DNA of 64,000 nucleotides from NCBI RefSeq assembly GCF_030408395.1, contig NZ_CP046980.1, forward strand, positions 558,001 to 622,000, read 5' to 3'. Both the position numbers and the translations under genes were made by a program. The notes beneath the pieces were generated by a model, which worked only from the letters and a program-made list of their open reading frames with translations, was not told the origin of the DNA and searched no databases. Positions within the stretch are counted from its first letter, which is position 1. Every line of letters begins with the position of its first letter. Shown here piece by piece: positions 44,799 to 53,821 of this stretch. Source of the DNA: Corynebacterium aquatimens. Lineage in GTDB: Bacteria; Actinomycetota; Actinomycetes; Mycobacteriales; Mycobacteriaceae.

Positions 44799-46340
44799 AT
44801 GGCCGACGAGCCACGCATTGACCACCGCGACGAACACGACCACCGCGACGAAATTCCCGCGGCCGACACCGGGTTCCACGTCACCCAGGACGAGCACGGC
44901 CTGCGCCTCGAGCTAGGCGACGTGGCCGGGCCGGGGCCCGACGCCTACGGCGACGACGATGCCCCGCGCGAGCGCCCCGTCACCGCCCATGATCTCGCTG
45001 AACTAGCTGAGGTCGAGGCGGAGCTGCTGGCGCGCTGGCCTGAGACGAAGATCGACCCGACGCTCGACCGCATCCGCTTGCTGATGGACTACCTGGGCGA
45101 GCCGCAGCGCAGCTACAAGGTGATCCACGTCGCTGGCACAAACGGCAAAACCTCAACGGTGCGCATGATCGAGTCCCTGCTGCGCGCCTTCGGCAACCGC
45201 GTTGGACGCACGACGAGCCCGCACCTGCAGTCCATCACTGAGCGCATCGGCATCGACGGCGAGCCCATCCACCCCGCGGACTTCGTGCGCGTCTACCGTG
45301 AGATCGCGCCGTACATTGAGCTTGTCGACGCCGCGAGCGAGCAACCCATGTCCTACTTCGAAGTGATGGTGGGCTTGGCCTACGCGGCGTTCGCGGATGC
45401 GCCGGTGAACATTGCCGTCGTCGAAGTTGGTATGGGCGGGACGTGGGATGCCACCAATGTCGTCGACGCCGACGTAGACGTGATCACTCCAGTGGGCTTG
45501 GACCACACGGACTACCTTGGTGACACGCTCACGCAAATCGCGGGGGAGAAGGCCGGGATCATTGTCAACCCTGAGGCAATCACCATCGTCGGGTCCCAGG
45601 AGCCGGAGGCCATGCGCGTCATTCTGGAGCGCACGGTTGAAGTGGGTACGACGGTGGCGCGCCACGGCTTCGAGTTCGGCGTCGAGGAGTCCCGGGTCGC
45701 TGTGGGCGGTCAGACACTCACGCTGCGCGGCTTGGGCGGGCTTTACGACGACATCTTCATCCCCCTGTCCGGCGAGCACCAAGCGCACAACGCTGCCGTT
45801 GCTTTGGCGGCGGTGGAAGCGTTTTACGGCGTGAGCGGGGAGCGGCCGCTAAGCATTGATACCGTGCGGGAGGGATTCGCGGCGGCGTCGTCGCCAGGGC
45901 GTTTGGAGCGCGTGCGTTCCACCCCGACGACGTTCATCGATGCCGCGCACAACCCGCACGGGGCTGCGTCCTTGGCTGCGGCGTTGGAACGCGACTTCAA
46001 CTTCTCCCGACTGATCGGTGTCTTAGGCGTGCTTGGGGATAAAGACGCCGTGGGGATCTTCGCGGCCCTCGAACCCGTGCTGAGTGAGGTTGTGATCACG
46101 CAGAATTCGTCGCCACGCGCCACCGATGCCTACGAGCTCGCCGAGATCGCCCGCGACATCTTCGGCGAGGAGCGCGTCCACGTCGAAGGGCAGCTTTCCA
46201 CCGCGTACGCTGTGGCTGTCGAGCTGGCCGAGGAGGCCCTTGAGGACGTCGGTGTGCAATCCGGCGCCGGCGTTGTGATCACCGGCAGCGTCATCACCGC
46301 GGGCGACGCCCGCAAGATGTTTGGAAAGGATCCGCAGTAG
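44799..46340 (+). CDS. folC: Dihydrofolate synthase / folylpolyglutamate synthase
   Basis: A 513-residue Mur-ligase-like enzyme that adds glutamate to dihydropteroate or folates. The P-loop VAGTNGKTSTVRMIESLL lies near residue 110. GMGGTWDATNVVDADVDV and the second Mur-ligase motif in STPTTFIDAAHNPHGAASLAA (given from TFIDAAHNPHGA) follow. The N-terminal 75 residues are acidic and unconserved (DHRDEHDHRDE). It starts directly after the valS stop and ends one base into the next start. Confidence 0.93.
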   Translation: MADEPRIDHRDEHDHRDEIPAADTGFHVTQDEHGLRLELGDVAGPGPDAYGDDDAPRERPVTAHDLAELAEVEAELLARWPETKIDPTLDRIRLLMDYLGEPQRSYKVIHVAGTNGKTSTVRMIESLLRAFGNRVGRTTSPHLQSITERIGIDGEPIHPADFVRVYREIAPYIELVDAASEQPMSYFEVMVGLAYAAFADAPVNIAVVEVGMGGTWDATNVVDADVDVITPVGLDHTDYLGDTLTQIAGEKAGIIVNPEAITIVGSQEPEAMRVILERTVEVGTTVARHGFEFGVEESRVAVGGQTLTLRGLGGLYDDIFIPLSGEHQAHNAAVALAAVEAFYGVSGERPLSIDTVREGFAAASSPGRLERVRSTPTTFIDAAHNPHGAASLAAALERDFNFSRLIGVLGVLGDKDAVGIFAALEPVLSEVVITQNSSPRATDAYELAEIARDIFGEERVHVEGQLSTAYAVAVELAEEALEDVGVQSGAGVVITGSVITAGDARKMFGKDPQ

Positions 46341-46861
46341 TGAATTCAGATTCCGACTCCCGCGCCCGCGCCTCCCGCGCCCGCGCCCGCGACACCCGCG
46401 CCCGCGACACCCGCGCCCGCGACCGCGACGCCGAGATCGAGTACGGCCCCCTCGGCCCCGGCGCCGAACCCGTGAAGGACCCCATGGCTGGTCTGACGGG
46501 CGTGATGTCGGGAACGCTCATCATGGAAGCGATCACGATCTTCCTCGTTCTCACCGTCATTTTGAAGGTGCAGGAAGGTGCCCTGTGGACGACGTTCAAC
46601 TGGATGTACGTCACAGTGATCGGTGTTGCGCACGTCATCGCGGCGTTTCTCCAACGACGCCCCGGTGCACTGTGGATCAATCTCGCCCTGCAGCTGCCAC
46701 TGATCTTCGGTTTCTTCATCCACTGGTCGGTGTCCGCAGTGGGAATAATGTTCGGGATCGTGTGGTTTCTCGTCGTTAAGATGCGCTCTGACATGCTTGA
46801 GCGCATGCGGCGTGGCTACCTTGTCACGCAACACCTGGGCACGTCCGAAGACACCGTCTAG
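46340..46861 (+). CDS. DUF4233 membrane protein
   Basis: A 173-residue protein with four hydrophobic segments after residue 60: SGTLIMEAITIFLVLTVIL, NWMYVTVIGVAHVIAAFL, LWINLALQLPLIFGFFI and AVGIMFGIVWFLVV. The DUF4233 family is usually found after folC in corynebacteria and mycobacteria, as here (the GTG overlaps the folC stop by one base). The N-terminus carries an Arg/Ala repeat (SRARARDTRARDTRARDRD) coded by CGCGCCCGCG-type repeats, an expansion not needed for the membrane core. Function unknown. Confidence 0.8.
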   Translation: MNSDSDSRARASRARARDTRARDTRARDRDAEIEYGPLGPGAEPVKDPMAGLTGVMSGTLIMEAITIFLVLTVILKVQEGALWTTFNWMYVTVIGVAHVIAAFLQRRPGALWINLALQLPLIFGFFIHWSVSAVGIMFGIVWFLVVKMRSDMLERMRRGYLVTQHLGTSEDTV

Positions 46862-46916
46862 GGCACCCCAATGTCACCCGCGTATCATCCGCGAGTCTCC
46901 CGATAGGCTGATGCCT

Positions 46917-48407
46917 TTAAGGCGGCGGCCGCTCTTCGCACCCCGCTTTTCGACGATCCCTCATCCACCTCACCTGCCGCTCCACATCGCGAACATGGGT
47001 GGGTGGCGAGCCTGATCTCGCCGCGGGCGGCACCCATTCGGGGTATAGAGCGTGCATCGCGCCGAACCCGTAGCTGGGGTGTGTGTCGTTGGGGACCACA
47101 TATCCGGCGGGCGAACACCACATTGCCATCGGCCCCACGGGCACGACGGCGCCAGCATGACGCCCGCGCCGGGAAGTTTTATGCGGCCGCCGCGTGCCCG
47201 CGCCCGCCCCGCCCGCGCCCGCACCCGCACCGCTTGCGCCCGCGCTCGGTGCCGCGCCGCTTGCACCCGCGCTAGCGGAGCTCGCACTGCCCGGGGCGGC
47301 GCCGCGTGCTGCTGTGCCCGCGGGGGCCGGGGACGTCGCGAAGGCGTCGTCGTCGTTCACCTGGTTGTGGTATCGGCATAACGGAACGAGGTTGCTCACG
47401 TTGGTGTAGCCGCCGTGCTTCCAGGCTGTCATGTGGTGCATCTGGCAGTTGTCGGCCGGTTGGCGGCAGCCTGGCACAACGCAGTGGGGCATAGCGGCGC
47501 TAACGAGGTCGCGTTGTTTGCGGTTTGCGTGTCGCTCAACACGGTAAAGATTGACCGGGCCTTCCACGGGGTGGAAGAGTGCGGCTTCGAGTCCATAGTC
47601 CGGATTGTTGAAGAAGTCTTTGAGGTAGTCCGAGGCGAGGATGCTGGTGCCGTCGGTAAGCCCAAGCAATGTGTCGTCGTCCGTGTGCTCGAGCACGCGC
47701 ACGTGAGCCTGAAGCGGGACGAGAAGCTGCGGGCGCGGAACTGCCCGCGGGACGCCAAAGCCGGGAAGGCCGTCGCTGTCCGCGCCGGAACGTACGAGTG
47801 AGCTGAAGTTGCGCAGCATCTGCGGCCCGGCGGGCGCATTGACGTCTAGGTCGACGCTCAAAGCATGTTCGAGGTCAGCGAGCAATCTTTCATCCGTTGT
47901 CACACTGAACGTGCGCTTTCCGCCTGTGGAGCGGGAAAATCGAATCGATTCCTTCGGGGCGATCGGCGTGATGGAAACAAGCTCTTTCGCTTTCTTTTCC
48001 AGCGTCGAGTAGCGGCAGGCACGGGAAAGCAGTCGCTGGCGCAGCTTCCACTGTCGCATTGCTAACGACGATCGGTCTGACCCACCACCGGACTCACACC
48101 CATCAGGGCCAGTTGGGTTCTGCTCATCGTGGGCAAGGTGCTCCTTTTCGGCGCGGGCGGCAGATTCCAACCGGCGTTCGATGAGAAGAAGCTGATCGAG
48201 GCTGAATGCGCCTTCGACAGCGAGCCTGCGGGTGACCGCTTGCTGTTTGGGGCAGGTGGTTGGGCCGTAGTAGGTCCGGTGCAGTTTCTCCCAATTGCTG
48301 ACGGTCGTGGGACTCAGCCCGGCCGCCTCTGCTGTGGCACGATCAAACTCAGCCAGGCTGGATAAGCCGGTGGCCGTAACCGTGTTGAGCAGCTGCGTGA
48401 AGGACAT
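46917..48407 (-). CDS. HNH endonuclease-domain protein (DUF222/13E12-like)
   Basis: About 496 residues. The N-terminal half resembles the DUF222 region common in corynebacterial and mycobacterial HNH proteins. The HNH core lies near residue 310: CVVPGCRQPADNCQMHHM, then HGGYTNVSNLVPLCRYHNQ, with paired Cys and His residues for zinc. After it, a run of about 45 Ala/Gly/Ser/Pro residues (47190-47330 on the + strand) interrupts before a conserved tail (PMAMWCSPAGYVVPN). ATG at 48407 or GTG at 48416. Such genes are often multicopy and mobile in corynebacteria; the target is unknown. Confidence 0.75.
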   Translation of the reverse strand: MSFTQLLNTVTATGLSSLAEFDRATAEAAGLSPTTVSNWEKLHRTYYGPTTCPKQQAVTRRLAVEGAFSLDQLLLIERRLESAARAEKEHLAHDEQNPTGPDGCESGGGSDRSSLAMRQWKLRQRLLSRACRYSTLEKKAKELVSITPIAPKESIRFSRSTGGKRTFSVTTDERLLADLEHALSVDLDVNAPAGPQMLRNFSSLVRSGADSDGLPGFGVPRAVPRPQLLVPLQAHVRVLEHTDDDTLLGLTDGTSILASDYLKDFFNNPDYGLEAALFHPVEGPVNLYRVERHANRKQRDLVSAAMPHCVVPGCRQPADNCQMHHMTAWKHGGYTNVSNLVPLCRYHNQVNDDDAFATSPAPAGTAARGAAPGSASSASAGASGAAPSAGASGAGAGAGGAGAGTRRPHKTSRRGRHAGAVVPVGPMAMWCSPAGYVVPNDTHPSYGFGAMHALYPEWVPPAARSGSPPTHVRDVERQVRWMRDRRKAGCEERPPP

Positions 48408-48812
48408 ATTTCGCACGCTAAAACAAGGATTCGTGGCTGTAAAGGGCCCCCCTAAAAACCTGTGGATAACCGTAGTGACGCGTCATCTAAAACGGGAGTT
48501 ATCCACAGAAATTTCGACGCCCCTTGCACTCGATTGGTTCTTCCAGTACGCTGACGCGCCCGCGCGAGAAGAACGCGCGGAGAAGGGGCCGGACGGCGGC
48601 GGGGCTGGGCCTCGACCGCGGCGGGGGCTGGGCCAGGCGGACGGAGGGGCCAGCGCGATCCCCCGGAGGGCCTAACGAGCGTTCCGATATACTTGTAGGC
48701 ATGGGTTGCGGCGATAGTTTTCGCACCTAAAAGGACCTTGTGGGTGGAGTGATCGTCGATAAGCGAAGCTCTTCTCAAACCGCAGGGCACCGCACTATTT
48801 ACAAGGAGCATG
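48408..48812. promoter_or_regulatory. 405-base intergenic region with DnaA boxes and fadA promoter
   Basis: Two perfect DnaA boxes (TGTGGATAA 48462-48470, TTATCCACA 48499-48507) lie as an inverted pair within the wider arms CTGTGGATAAC and GTTATCCACAG. GC-rich repeats fill 48550-48670. GATATACTTG near 48684 is a -10 candidate for fadA, and ACAAGGAG precedes its start. No gene is visible. Confidence 0.6.
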
Positions 48813-49964
48813 ATGTCCGAAAACATTTACATCACTAACGCCAAGCGCACGCCGATCGGTACGTTCGGGGGATCGCTGTCGCGGTTCTCCACGATCGACC
48901 TTGGTACGCACATTGCGAAGGCGGTCATCGAGGATTCCGGCGTCTCGGCCGACAACTTCGACTCCGCAGTGTGGGCCAACGTTGTGACCACGATCCCGCG
49001 CGACAACTACACCTCGCGCGCGGTGTCGCTGGAGGCTGGTATGCCAAAGAGCTCCCACGCGTACGGCGTGAACCGCCTGTGCGGCTCCGGCGTCCAGGCC
49101 ATCATTTCCGCAGCGCAGCAGCTGCTTACCGACGATGCGAAGCTGTCTATCGCCGGCGGTGTCGAGATCATGTCGCAGGCTCCGTACTCGGTGGAGGGCA
49201 TGCGCCAGGGCCGCAAGATGGGCGACGGCCGCCTGATTGACTGGCTGACCGGTGCGTTGACTGACCCGATGGGCAACGGCGGCATGGGTATCACGGCTGA
49301 GAACATTGCTGCACAGCGTGGCATCTCCCGCGAGCGCCAGGACGAGTACGCGCTGCAGTCCCAGGAGCGCGCTGCCGCTGCGATCGCCAACGGCGAGTTC
49401 GAAGAGCAGATCGTCCCGGTGGGTGACTTCACCACTGACGAGCACCCGCGCTCCACGACGTTGGAGAAGCTGGGCGGCCTGCGCCCGTCGTTTAGCAAGG
49501 AAGGCACCGTGACCGCAGGTAACTCCTCCGGTATCAACGACGCTGCTGCCGCGACCGTGATGACCAACGAGTCCGGCCTGAAGGAATTCGGCCTGGAGCC
49601 GATGGCGAAGATCGTCTCGTGGGGCCTGGCAGGCTGCGACCCGGCAACGATGGGTCTCGGCCCGATCGGCGCCGTCCCGAAGGCCCTGAAGAAGGCCGGT
49701 CTGGAGCTGAGTGACATCAAGTACATCGAGTCCAACGAGGCCTTCGCGGCGCAGTGCATCGCCGTGGCCGATGAGCTGGGCTTCGACAACGACAAGACCA
49801 ACATCCAGGGCGGCGCTATCGCCCTGGGTCACCCGATCGGCGCAACCGGCGTTGTGCTGACCACCAAGCTGATCCACCAGCTGAAGAACGCTGGTGGCGG
49901 CTTGGGTCTCGTCACCGCCTGCATCGGCGGTGGCCAGGGTATCGCACTGGTTCTGGAGGTTTAA
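48813..49964 (+). CDS. fadA: Acetyl-CoA C-acyltransferase (beta-oxidation thiolase)
   Basis: A 383-residue thiolase that splits 3-ketoacyl-CoA. The nucleophilic Cys is in GVNRLCGSGVQAI (about residue 88); NEAFAAQ (about 310), GGAIALGHPIGATG (about 340) and CIGGGQG (about 372) complete the active site. The second ATG (48813) is best spaced from AAGGAG. It is followed after six bases by fadB, together forming the beta-oxidation multienzyme pair. Confidence 0.93.
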   Translation: MSENIYITNAKRTPIGTFGGSLSRFSTIDLGTHIAKAVIEDSGVSADNFDSAVWANVVTTIPRDNYTSRAVSLEAGMPKSSHAYGVNRLCGSGVQAIISAAQQLLTDDAKLSIAGGVEIMSQAPYSVEGMRQGRKMGDGRLIDWLTGALTDPMGNGGMGITAENIAAQRGISRERQDEYALQSQERAAAAIANGEFEEQIVPVGDFTTDEHPRSTTLEKLGGLRPSFSKEGTVTAGNSSGINDAAAATVMTNESGLKEFGLEPMAKIVSWGLAGCDPATMGLGPIGAVPKALKKAGLELSDIKYIESNEAFAAQCIAVADELGFDNDKTNIQGGAIALGHPIGATGVVLTTKLIHQLKNAGGGLGLVTACIGGGQGIALVLEV

Positions 49965-49970
49965 GAAAGA

Positions 49971-52184
49971 ATGACTGTTCAAGACATTAAGACCGCAGCT
50001 GTTCTCGGCGCAGGCTCCATGGGTGCGGGTATCGCCGCGCACATGGCTAACGCTGGCATCAAGGTCCACCTCCTCGACCTGCCGGTCGACGACGCGACGG
50101 GCGACGAGCGCAACGCGCGCGCACAAAACGGTATTGACACCCAGGTCAAGCGCTACGGTTTCCAGCGCCCGGAGTACGCCAAGCTGGTCACCCCGGGTAA
50201 CACCGAGGACCACCTGGACCGCCTGGGCGAGGTCGACTGGATCGTCGAGGCCGTGTTTGAAGACATCAACGTCAAGCGCGACACCTTCGCCAAGGTCGAC
50301 GCCCACCGCAAGCCGGGCACGCCGGTCAGCTCCAACACGTCGACCATCCCGCTTGAGGTGCTGCTGGGCGAGGCGAGCGAGGAGTTCAAGCGCGACTTCT
50401 CCATCACCCACTTCTTCAACCCGCCGCGCGTGATGCGCCTGGTGGAGTACGTTGAGGGCCCGGAGACCTCCGCTGAGATCAACGCGCAGATGCACCACGT
50501 GCTCGAGCGCCAGATGGGCAAGGTCGTCGTGGACTGCCGCGACACCCCGGGCTTCATCGCTAACCGCATCGGTAACTTCTGGATGGCCGCTGGTGCCAAG
50601 ATCGCCTTCGACCAGGGCATCGTCCCGGAGCAGGCGGACGTCGCGTTCGGCCGCCCGTTCGGCGTTCCGCGTACCGGCATCTTCGGCCTGTTCGACTACG
50701 TCGGCCTGCAGCTCATGCCGGCCATCTGGGGCTCGCTGCTGAAGGCTCTGCCGGAGTCGGACCTGCTGCACCAGTACAACATCACGGAGCGCAGCGAGTT
50801 CAAGACCCTGCTGGACAAGGGCTTCACCGGCCGCACCGCTGAGTCTGGCTTCTACCGCGGCCGCGACGAGGTCTTCGACTTCGAGGCCGGCGACTACCGC
50901 GCCAAGGGTAAGTACGAGGTGCCCAAGGACGCCAAGGAGCTCATGGAGTCCGGCACGGATGAGGGCAACTACGCCCGCGAGGTCTTCAAGGCCTTCATCC
51001 GCTACTGCTGCGAGACCGCCCCGGAGATCGCGGACACCGTCGACCAGATCGATTTGGCTATGCAGCTGGGTTACGGCTGGAAGAAGGGCCCGTTCGAGCT
51101 CGCGGATTCCATCGGCATCGACTACGTCGCATCGCTTTACGACGGTGAGGAGGTCCCAGACCTCCTCACGGCTGCTCAGCAAGCTGGTGGGTTCTACGCC
51201 GACGGCAAGGTCATGGGCACCACCGGCCAGCTGACCGATGCTCCGCAGCGCGAAGGCGTTATTAAGGTCGCTGACTTGGTGGCTGGCGCTGAGGTCATCG
51301 ACGGCAACGACGACGCGAAGGTCTACAAGCTGGGTGAAGGCGACTACGCCGGCTTCGGTGTGTTCGTCTACAACACCCCGATGAACTCCAACTCTGGGCT
51401 CGTCACGGAGCTGTGGAGCCGTGCGCACGAGTGGGACCTCAAGGGCCTGGTCATCGCGAACGATGAGGAGCGCGCCTTCTCCGCTGGCGCTGACTTGGGC
51501 ACGCTGGCCAAGCTGTCGGGCCCAGAAGGCGACAACGAGGAGCTCGGCCGCATCATCGCTCAGGGTATCGAGGGCTTCCACGCTGCCCGCACCGCACCGT
51601 ACCCGGTTGTCGGCGCTGTCCGCGGCGTCGCTCTTGGCGGCGGCATGGAGCTTCTCCTGCACACCGATGCATCCGTCATTCACGCTGAGACCCGCGTTGG
51701 CTTCCCGGAGCGCAACGTGGGCCTGTTCCCGGCATGGTCCGGCCCGGTCCGCCTGCTGGAGCGCCTCGTCGAACTGGGTGTCCCGAACCCGCACAAGGTC
51801 GCCTACGACGCCCTGCTGACCACGGTCAAGCCGGTCCCGGCCGCCAATATCGACTTTTGGCGCAAGGATGATCAGGTCATCCAGTCCCCGGACCACGTCG
51901 TTGAGGGCGCGCTCGAGCTCGTCGCAAAGCTTGCCGACGGCTACACCGCCCCCGCCGACGCCGAGCTTCCGCTTACCGACGAAACGCTGGAGTACACCGA
52001 CGGCTCCGAGACCGACGCCGCTATCGGCGCAGCCCTGGCCAAGGTGTTCGCTGGTGAAGGCACCGCCTCCGAGGCAGAACTCGGCGAGCGCCAGGTCGAG
52101 GCTGCGAAGGAAGTCCTGGCTCGCCAGGAAAACCACGACCGCGCAGTGGCTATGGCCACCACGCGTAAGCCGCTCAACAACTAG
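49971..52184 (+). CDS. fadB: Fused 3-hydroxyacyl-CoA dehydrogenase / enoyl-CoA hydratase
   Basis: A 737-residue bifunctional protein. The N-terminal NAD-binding motif VLGAGSMGAGIAAHMANAG is at residues 11-29. Dehydrogenase residues are in SITHFFNPPRVM and DTPGFIANRIGNF. The crotonase domain lies at the C-terminal part: AFSAGADLGTL (about 503) and VRGVALGGGMELLLHTDASV (about 545) form its oxyanion hole, and GFPERNVGLFPAWSG its active-site region. The domain order (dehydrogenase first) is the actinobacterial type, opposite to E. coli FadB. Works with the adjacent thiolase. Confidence 0.93.
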   Translation: MTVQDIKTAAVLGAGSMGAGIAAHMANAGIKVHLLDLPVDDATGDERNARAQNGIDTQVKRYGFQRPEYAKLVTPGNTEDHLDRLGEVDWIVEAVFEDINVKRDTFAKVDAHRKPGTPVSSNTSTIPLEVLLGEASEEFKRDFSITHFFNPPRVMRLVEYVEGPETSAEINAQMHHVLERQMGKVVVDCRDTPGFIANRIGNFWMAAGAKIAFDQGIVPEQADVAFGRPFGVPRTGIFGLFDYVGLQLMPAIWGSLLKALPESDLLHQYNITERSEFKTLLDKGFTGRTAESGFYRGRDEVFDFEAGDYRAKGKYEVPKDAKELMESGTDEGNYAREVFKAFIRYCCETAPEIADTVDQIDLAMQLGYGWKKGPFELADSIGIDYVASLYDGEEVPDLLTAAQQAGGFYADGKVMGTTGQLTDAPQREGVIKVADLVAGAEVIDGNDDAKVYKLGEGDYAGFGVFVYNTPMNSNSGLVTELWSRAHEWDLKGLVIANDEERAFSAGADLGTLAKLSGPEGDNEELGRIIAQGIEGFHAARTAPYPVVGAVRGVALGGGMELLLHTDASVIHAETRVGFPERNVGLFPAWSGPVRLLERLVELGVPNPHKVAYDALLTTVKPVPAANIDFWRKDDQVIQSPDHVVEGALELVAKLADGYTAPADAELPLTDETLEYTDGSETDAAIGAALAKVFAGEGTASEAELGERQVEAAKEVLARQENHDRAVAMATTRKPLNN

Positions 52185-52202
52185 CAAGCGATGCCACGGC
52201 TG

Positions 52203-52238
52203 AAGGCCGGTCCCGGATCATTCCGGGCGCCGGCCTTT
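52203..52238 (+). terminator. Terminator of fadAB
   Basis: AAGGCCGG pairs with CCGGCCTT around an inner CCGG-ATCATT-CCGG stem, followed by TTTGTC. Confidence 0.8.
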
Positions 52239-52267
52239 GTCATGCATGGGCGCCGGCGTGTAGGTCA

Positions 52268-52352
52268 AGATCTCGATTGCATTGTTGCCGCGGTCATCAT
52301 TTCTGACCTGCGGTTTCGTCTGCGCTGGGGAGGTGGGATGTAATCGAGATCT
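52268..52352. repeat. 85-bp inverted-repeat element, family 2, copy 3
   Basis: The ends are AGATCTCGATT and AATCGAGATCT. The core TGACCTGCGGTTT matches the cores of the elements at 18193 (complement) and 19192. The arms differ in sequence but keep the same length and GATC position. Confidence 0.65.
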
Positions 52353-52409
52353 GCGCGTCGAGGGGCCGGCCAATTGTGCCCGTATCTTCGGGCTTGGGAA
52401 AATGGTGCT

Positions 52410-52937
52410 GTGGGACATCAGAACGAACTAGGGAGCATCGAGCTCACCGACGGCGATTTGACCTTGCTGCCGTGGATACGCATACACGAGGTTCCTAAAT
52501 TGACCGACGACGTTCTCGCGACCGTCACTGATAAGCACACGATCCGCTTCACTCATGTTCCGCACCCATACAAACAGGAGCACCTAGAGTCTTTCCTCGA
52601 ACTGCCCAGTCGGGACATTGCCCGGTGGGCACTCGTACTGGATGAACGGTATGCCGGCAGTATCGAACTTCGGACCCAACAGCAGGATGCTGTCGCCTCG
52701 ATCGGTTACAGCGCAGCACCGTGGGCCCGCGGCCGGGGGCTGGTGACGCGAGCCGTCCGCATGGTCACACAGAGCGCCCACAACGCCGGAGTTGAAGAAG
52801 TTCAGATCAGGGTAGCGGTTGATAACACCCCCTCAAGGTCCGTGGCAGAGCGTGCTGGTTTCACTTTCGATCGGGTTGAAGCGAAGGCGGAGGAGTTACG
52901 TGGGCGGTTCACCGATGTTGCGGTGTATCGGTGCTGA
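52410..52937 (+). CDS. GNAT-family N-acetyltransferase, end altered by IS insertion
   Basis: About 175 residues of the RimJ-like GNAT family, which acetylates an amine with acetyl-CoA. The acetyl-CoA loop is GYSAAPWARGRGLVTRAVRM (about residues 94-113), and AVDNTPSRSVAERAGFTF follows. The last Cys codon and TGA come from the left end of the IS21-type unit; the original end seems to be at 61703-61758, where FTDVAVYR is followed by HSAERKNL and a stop. The protein is thus shortened by about seven residues. GTG at 52410 or 52374; neither has a strong ribosome site. Confidence 0.75.
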   Translation: MGHQNELGSIELTDGDLTLLPWIRIHEVPKLTDDVLATVTDKHTIRFTHVPHPYKQEHLESFLELPSRDIARWALVLDERYAGSIELRTQQQDAVASIGYSAAPWARGRGLVTRAVRMVTQSAHNAGVEEVQIRVAVDNTPSRSVAERAGFTFDRVEAKAEELRGRFTDVAVYRC

Positions 52938-53062
52938 GCGCGGGTAGTTGGTACCGCGGTTACGGATCCGTGGTACTGCCTGTTTCCGGTTAGTTGGTAC
53001 CACAGCCGGGGATGACCGGCGAGAGTCCAGAAGCGAAGTCGGGTTTCGCCGGTCGTTGAAGG

Positions 53063-53408
53063 TTAGCTGTCTACGGTTGTCTGAGCGTGCGCGAGGTGTT
53101 GGCGCATGTCGTAGTCGCCGAGTTCGATGCGCTGTCCGGCGTTGAGTCTGCTGACCAGTGAGTCTGCTCCGACGGGGTCGGGTAGTTTCTTCACCCAGTA
53201 GGCCGCAGTCGTTTGGGAGACGATGATGGTTGGCAGTCTGCCGTCGCGGTCGAATATGATCTTGGTGAGGTCTTCTTGTCCGCGCTGGTCGATTCCTATG
53301 GTCAGGAAATCATCGAGGATGAGCACATCAATGTTTTGTAGCTTGCGCATCTTAGCTACATAGCGTTCATCCGCTGGCGAGAAAGCCGCTAATTCATCGA
53401 CGAGCTGA
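53063..53408 (-). pseudogene. Truncated istB of the bounding IS21
   Basis: The C-terminal 115 residues of IstB, starting at QLVDELAAFSPADERYVAK and continuing VDVLILDDFL-like NIDVLILDDFLTIGI and GDYDMRQHL. The N-terminal half, with Walker A, is missing because an IS256-type element (left end GAGGGTGTC at 53409) cuts the gene. It is related to but not identical with the intact istB. Confidence 0.88.
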
Positions 53409-53787
53409 GAGGGTGTCGGAAGCTTTGTGTATGAGGTTTAATCTTCAATCACGAAGGAGAGTGCGCAACAATGACTGTTGTGCCCCGAAGAAACATGGTG
53501 ACGCTGAGCGCGTCGCCGATATCAGCCGCCGGCTGATGGAGAACCCGGAAACCGCCAAGCTGATCCAGGAGCTGGGTGAATCAACCGCCGACGCCAACGA
53601 GCTGGTGCGTGGCTTGCTGCAGGCCACGATTAACAGTGGGCTCAGCGCGGAAATGGATGCACACCTGGGCTACGTCAATGGCGACCGGGCTGCTAAGGAA
53701 GCTGCCGGCCAAGCCAACAGCCGTAACGGCTCCTATCCCAAAACCGTGGACTCGGCATACGGACCAGTTGATATCAGTGTCCCTGTA
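53409..53787 (+). pseudogene. IS256-family element 1: left end and truncated transposase
   Basis: The left end reads GAGGGTGTCGGAAGCTTTGTG. The transposase fragment contains ADISRRLMENPETAKLIQEL and AEMDAHLGYVNGDRAAKE, then stops matching after DISVP at about 53787. Compared with element 2 its first codons have lost one base, so translation from the homologous ATG (53471) is out of frame; GTG at 53459 could still initiate. The break point runs straight into the ABC operon leader. Confidence 0.82.
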
Positions 53788-53821
53788 TTGAGTTCGAGAT
53801 TTGCTTCAGAAAGGTATCATC

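Noticed and set aside
48795..52187. A 1130-codon open frame on the minus strand
   Set aside because: It lies exactly opposite fadA and fadB, whose motifs are unmistakable. Strong third-position GC in those genes keeps the antisense frame open, and its translation has no recognisable domain.
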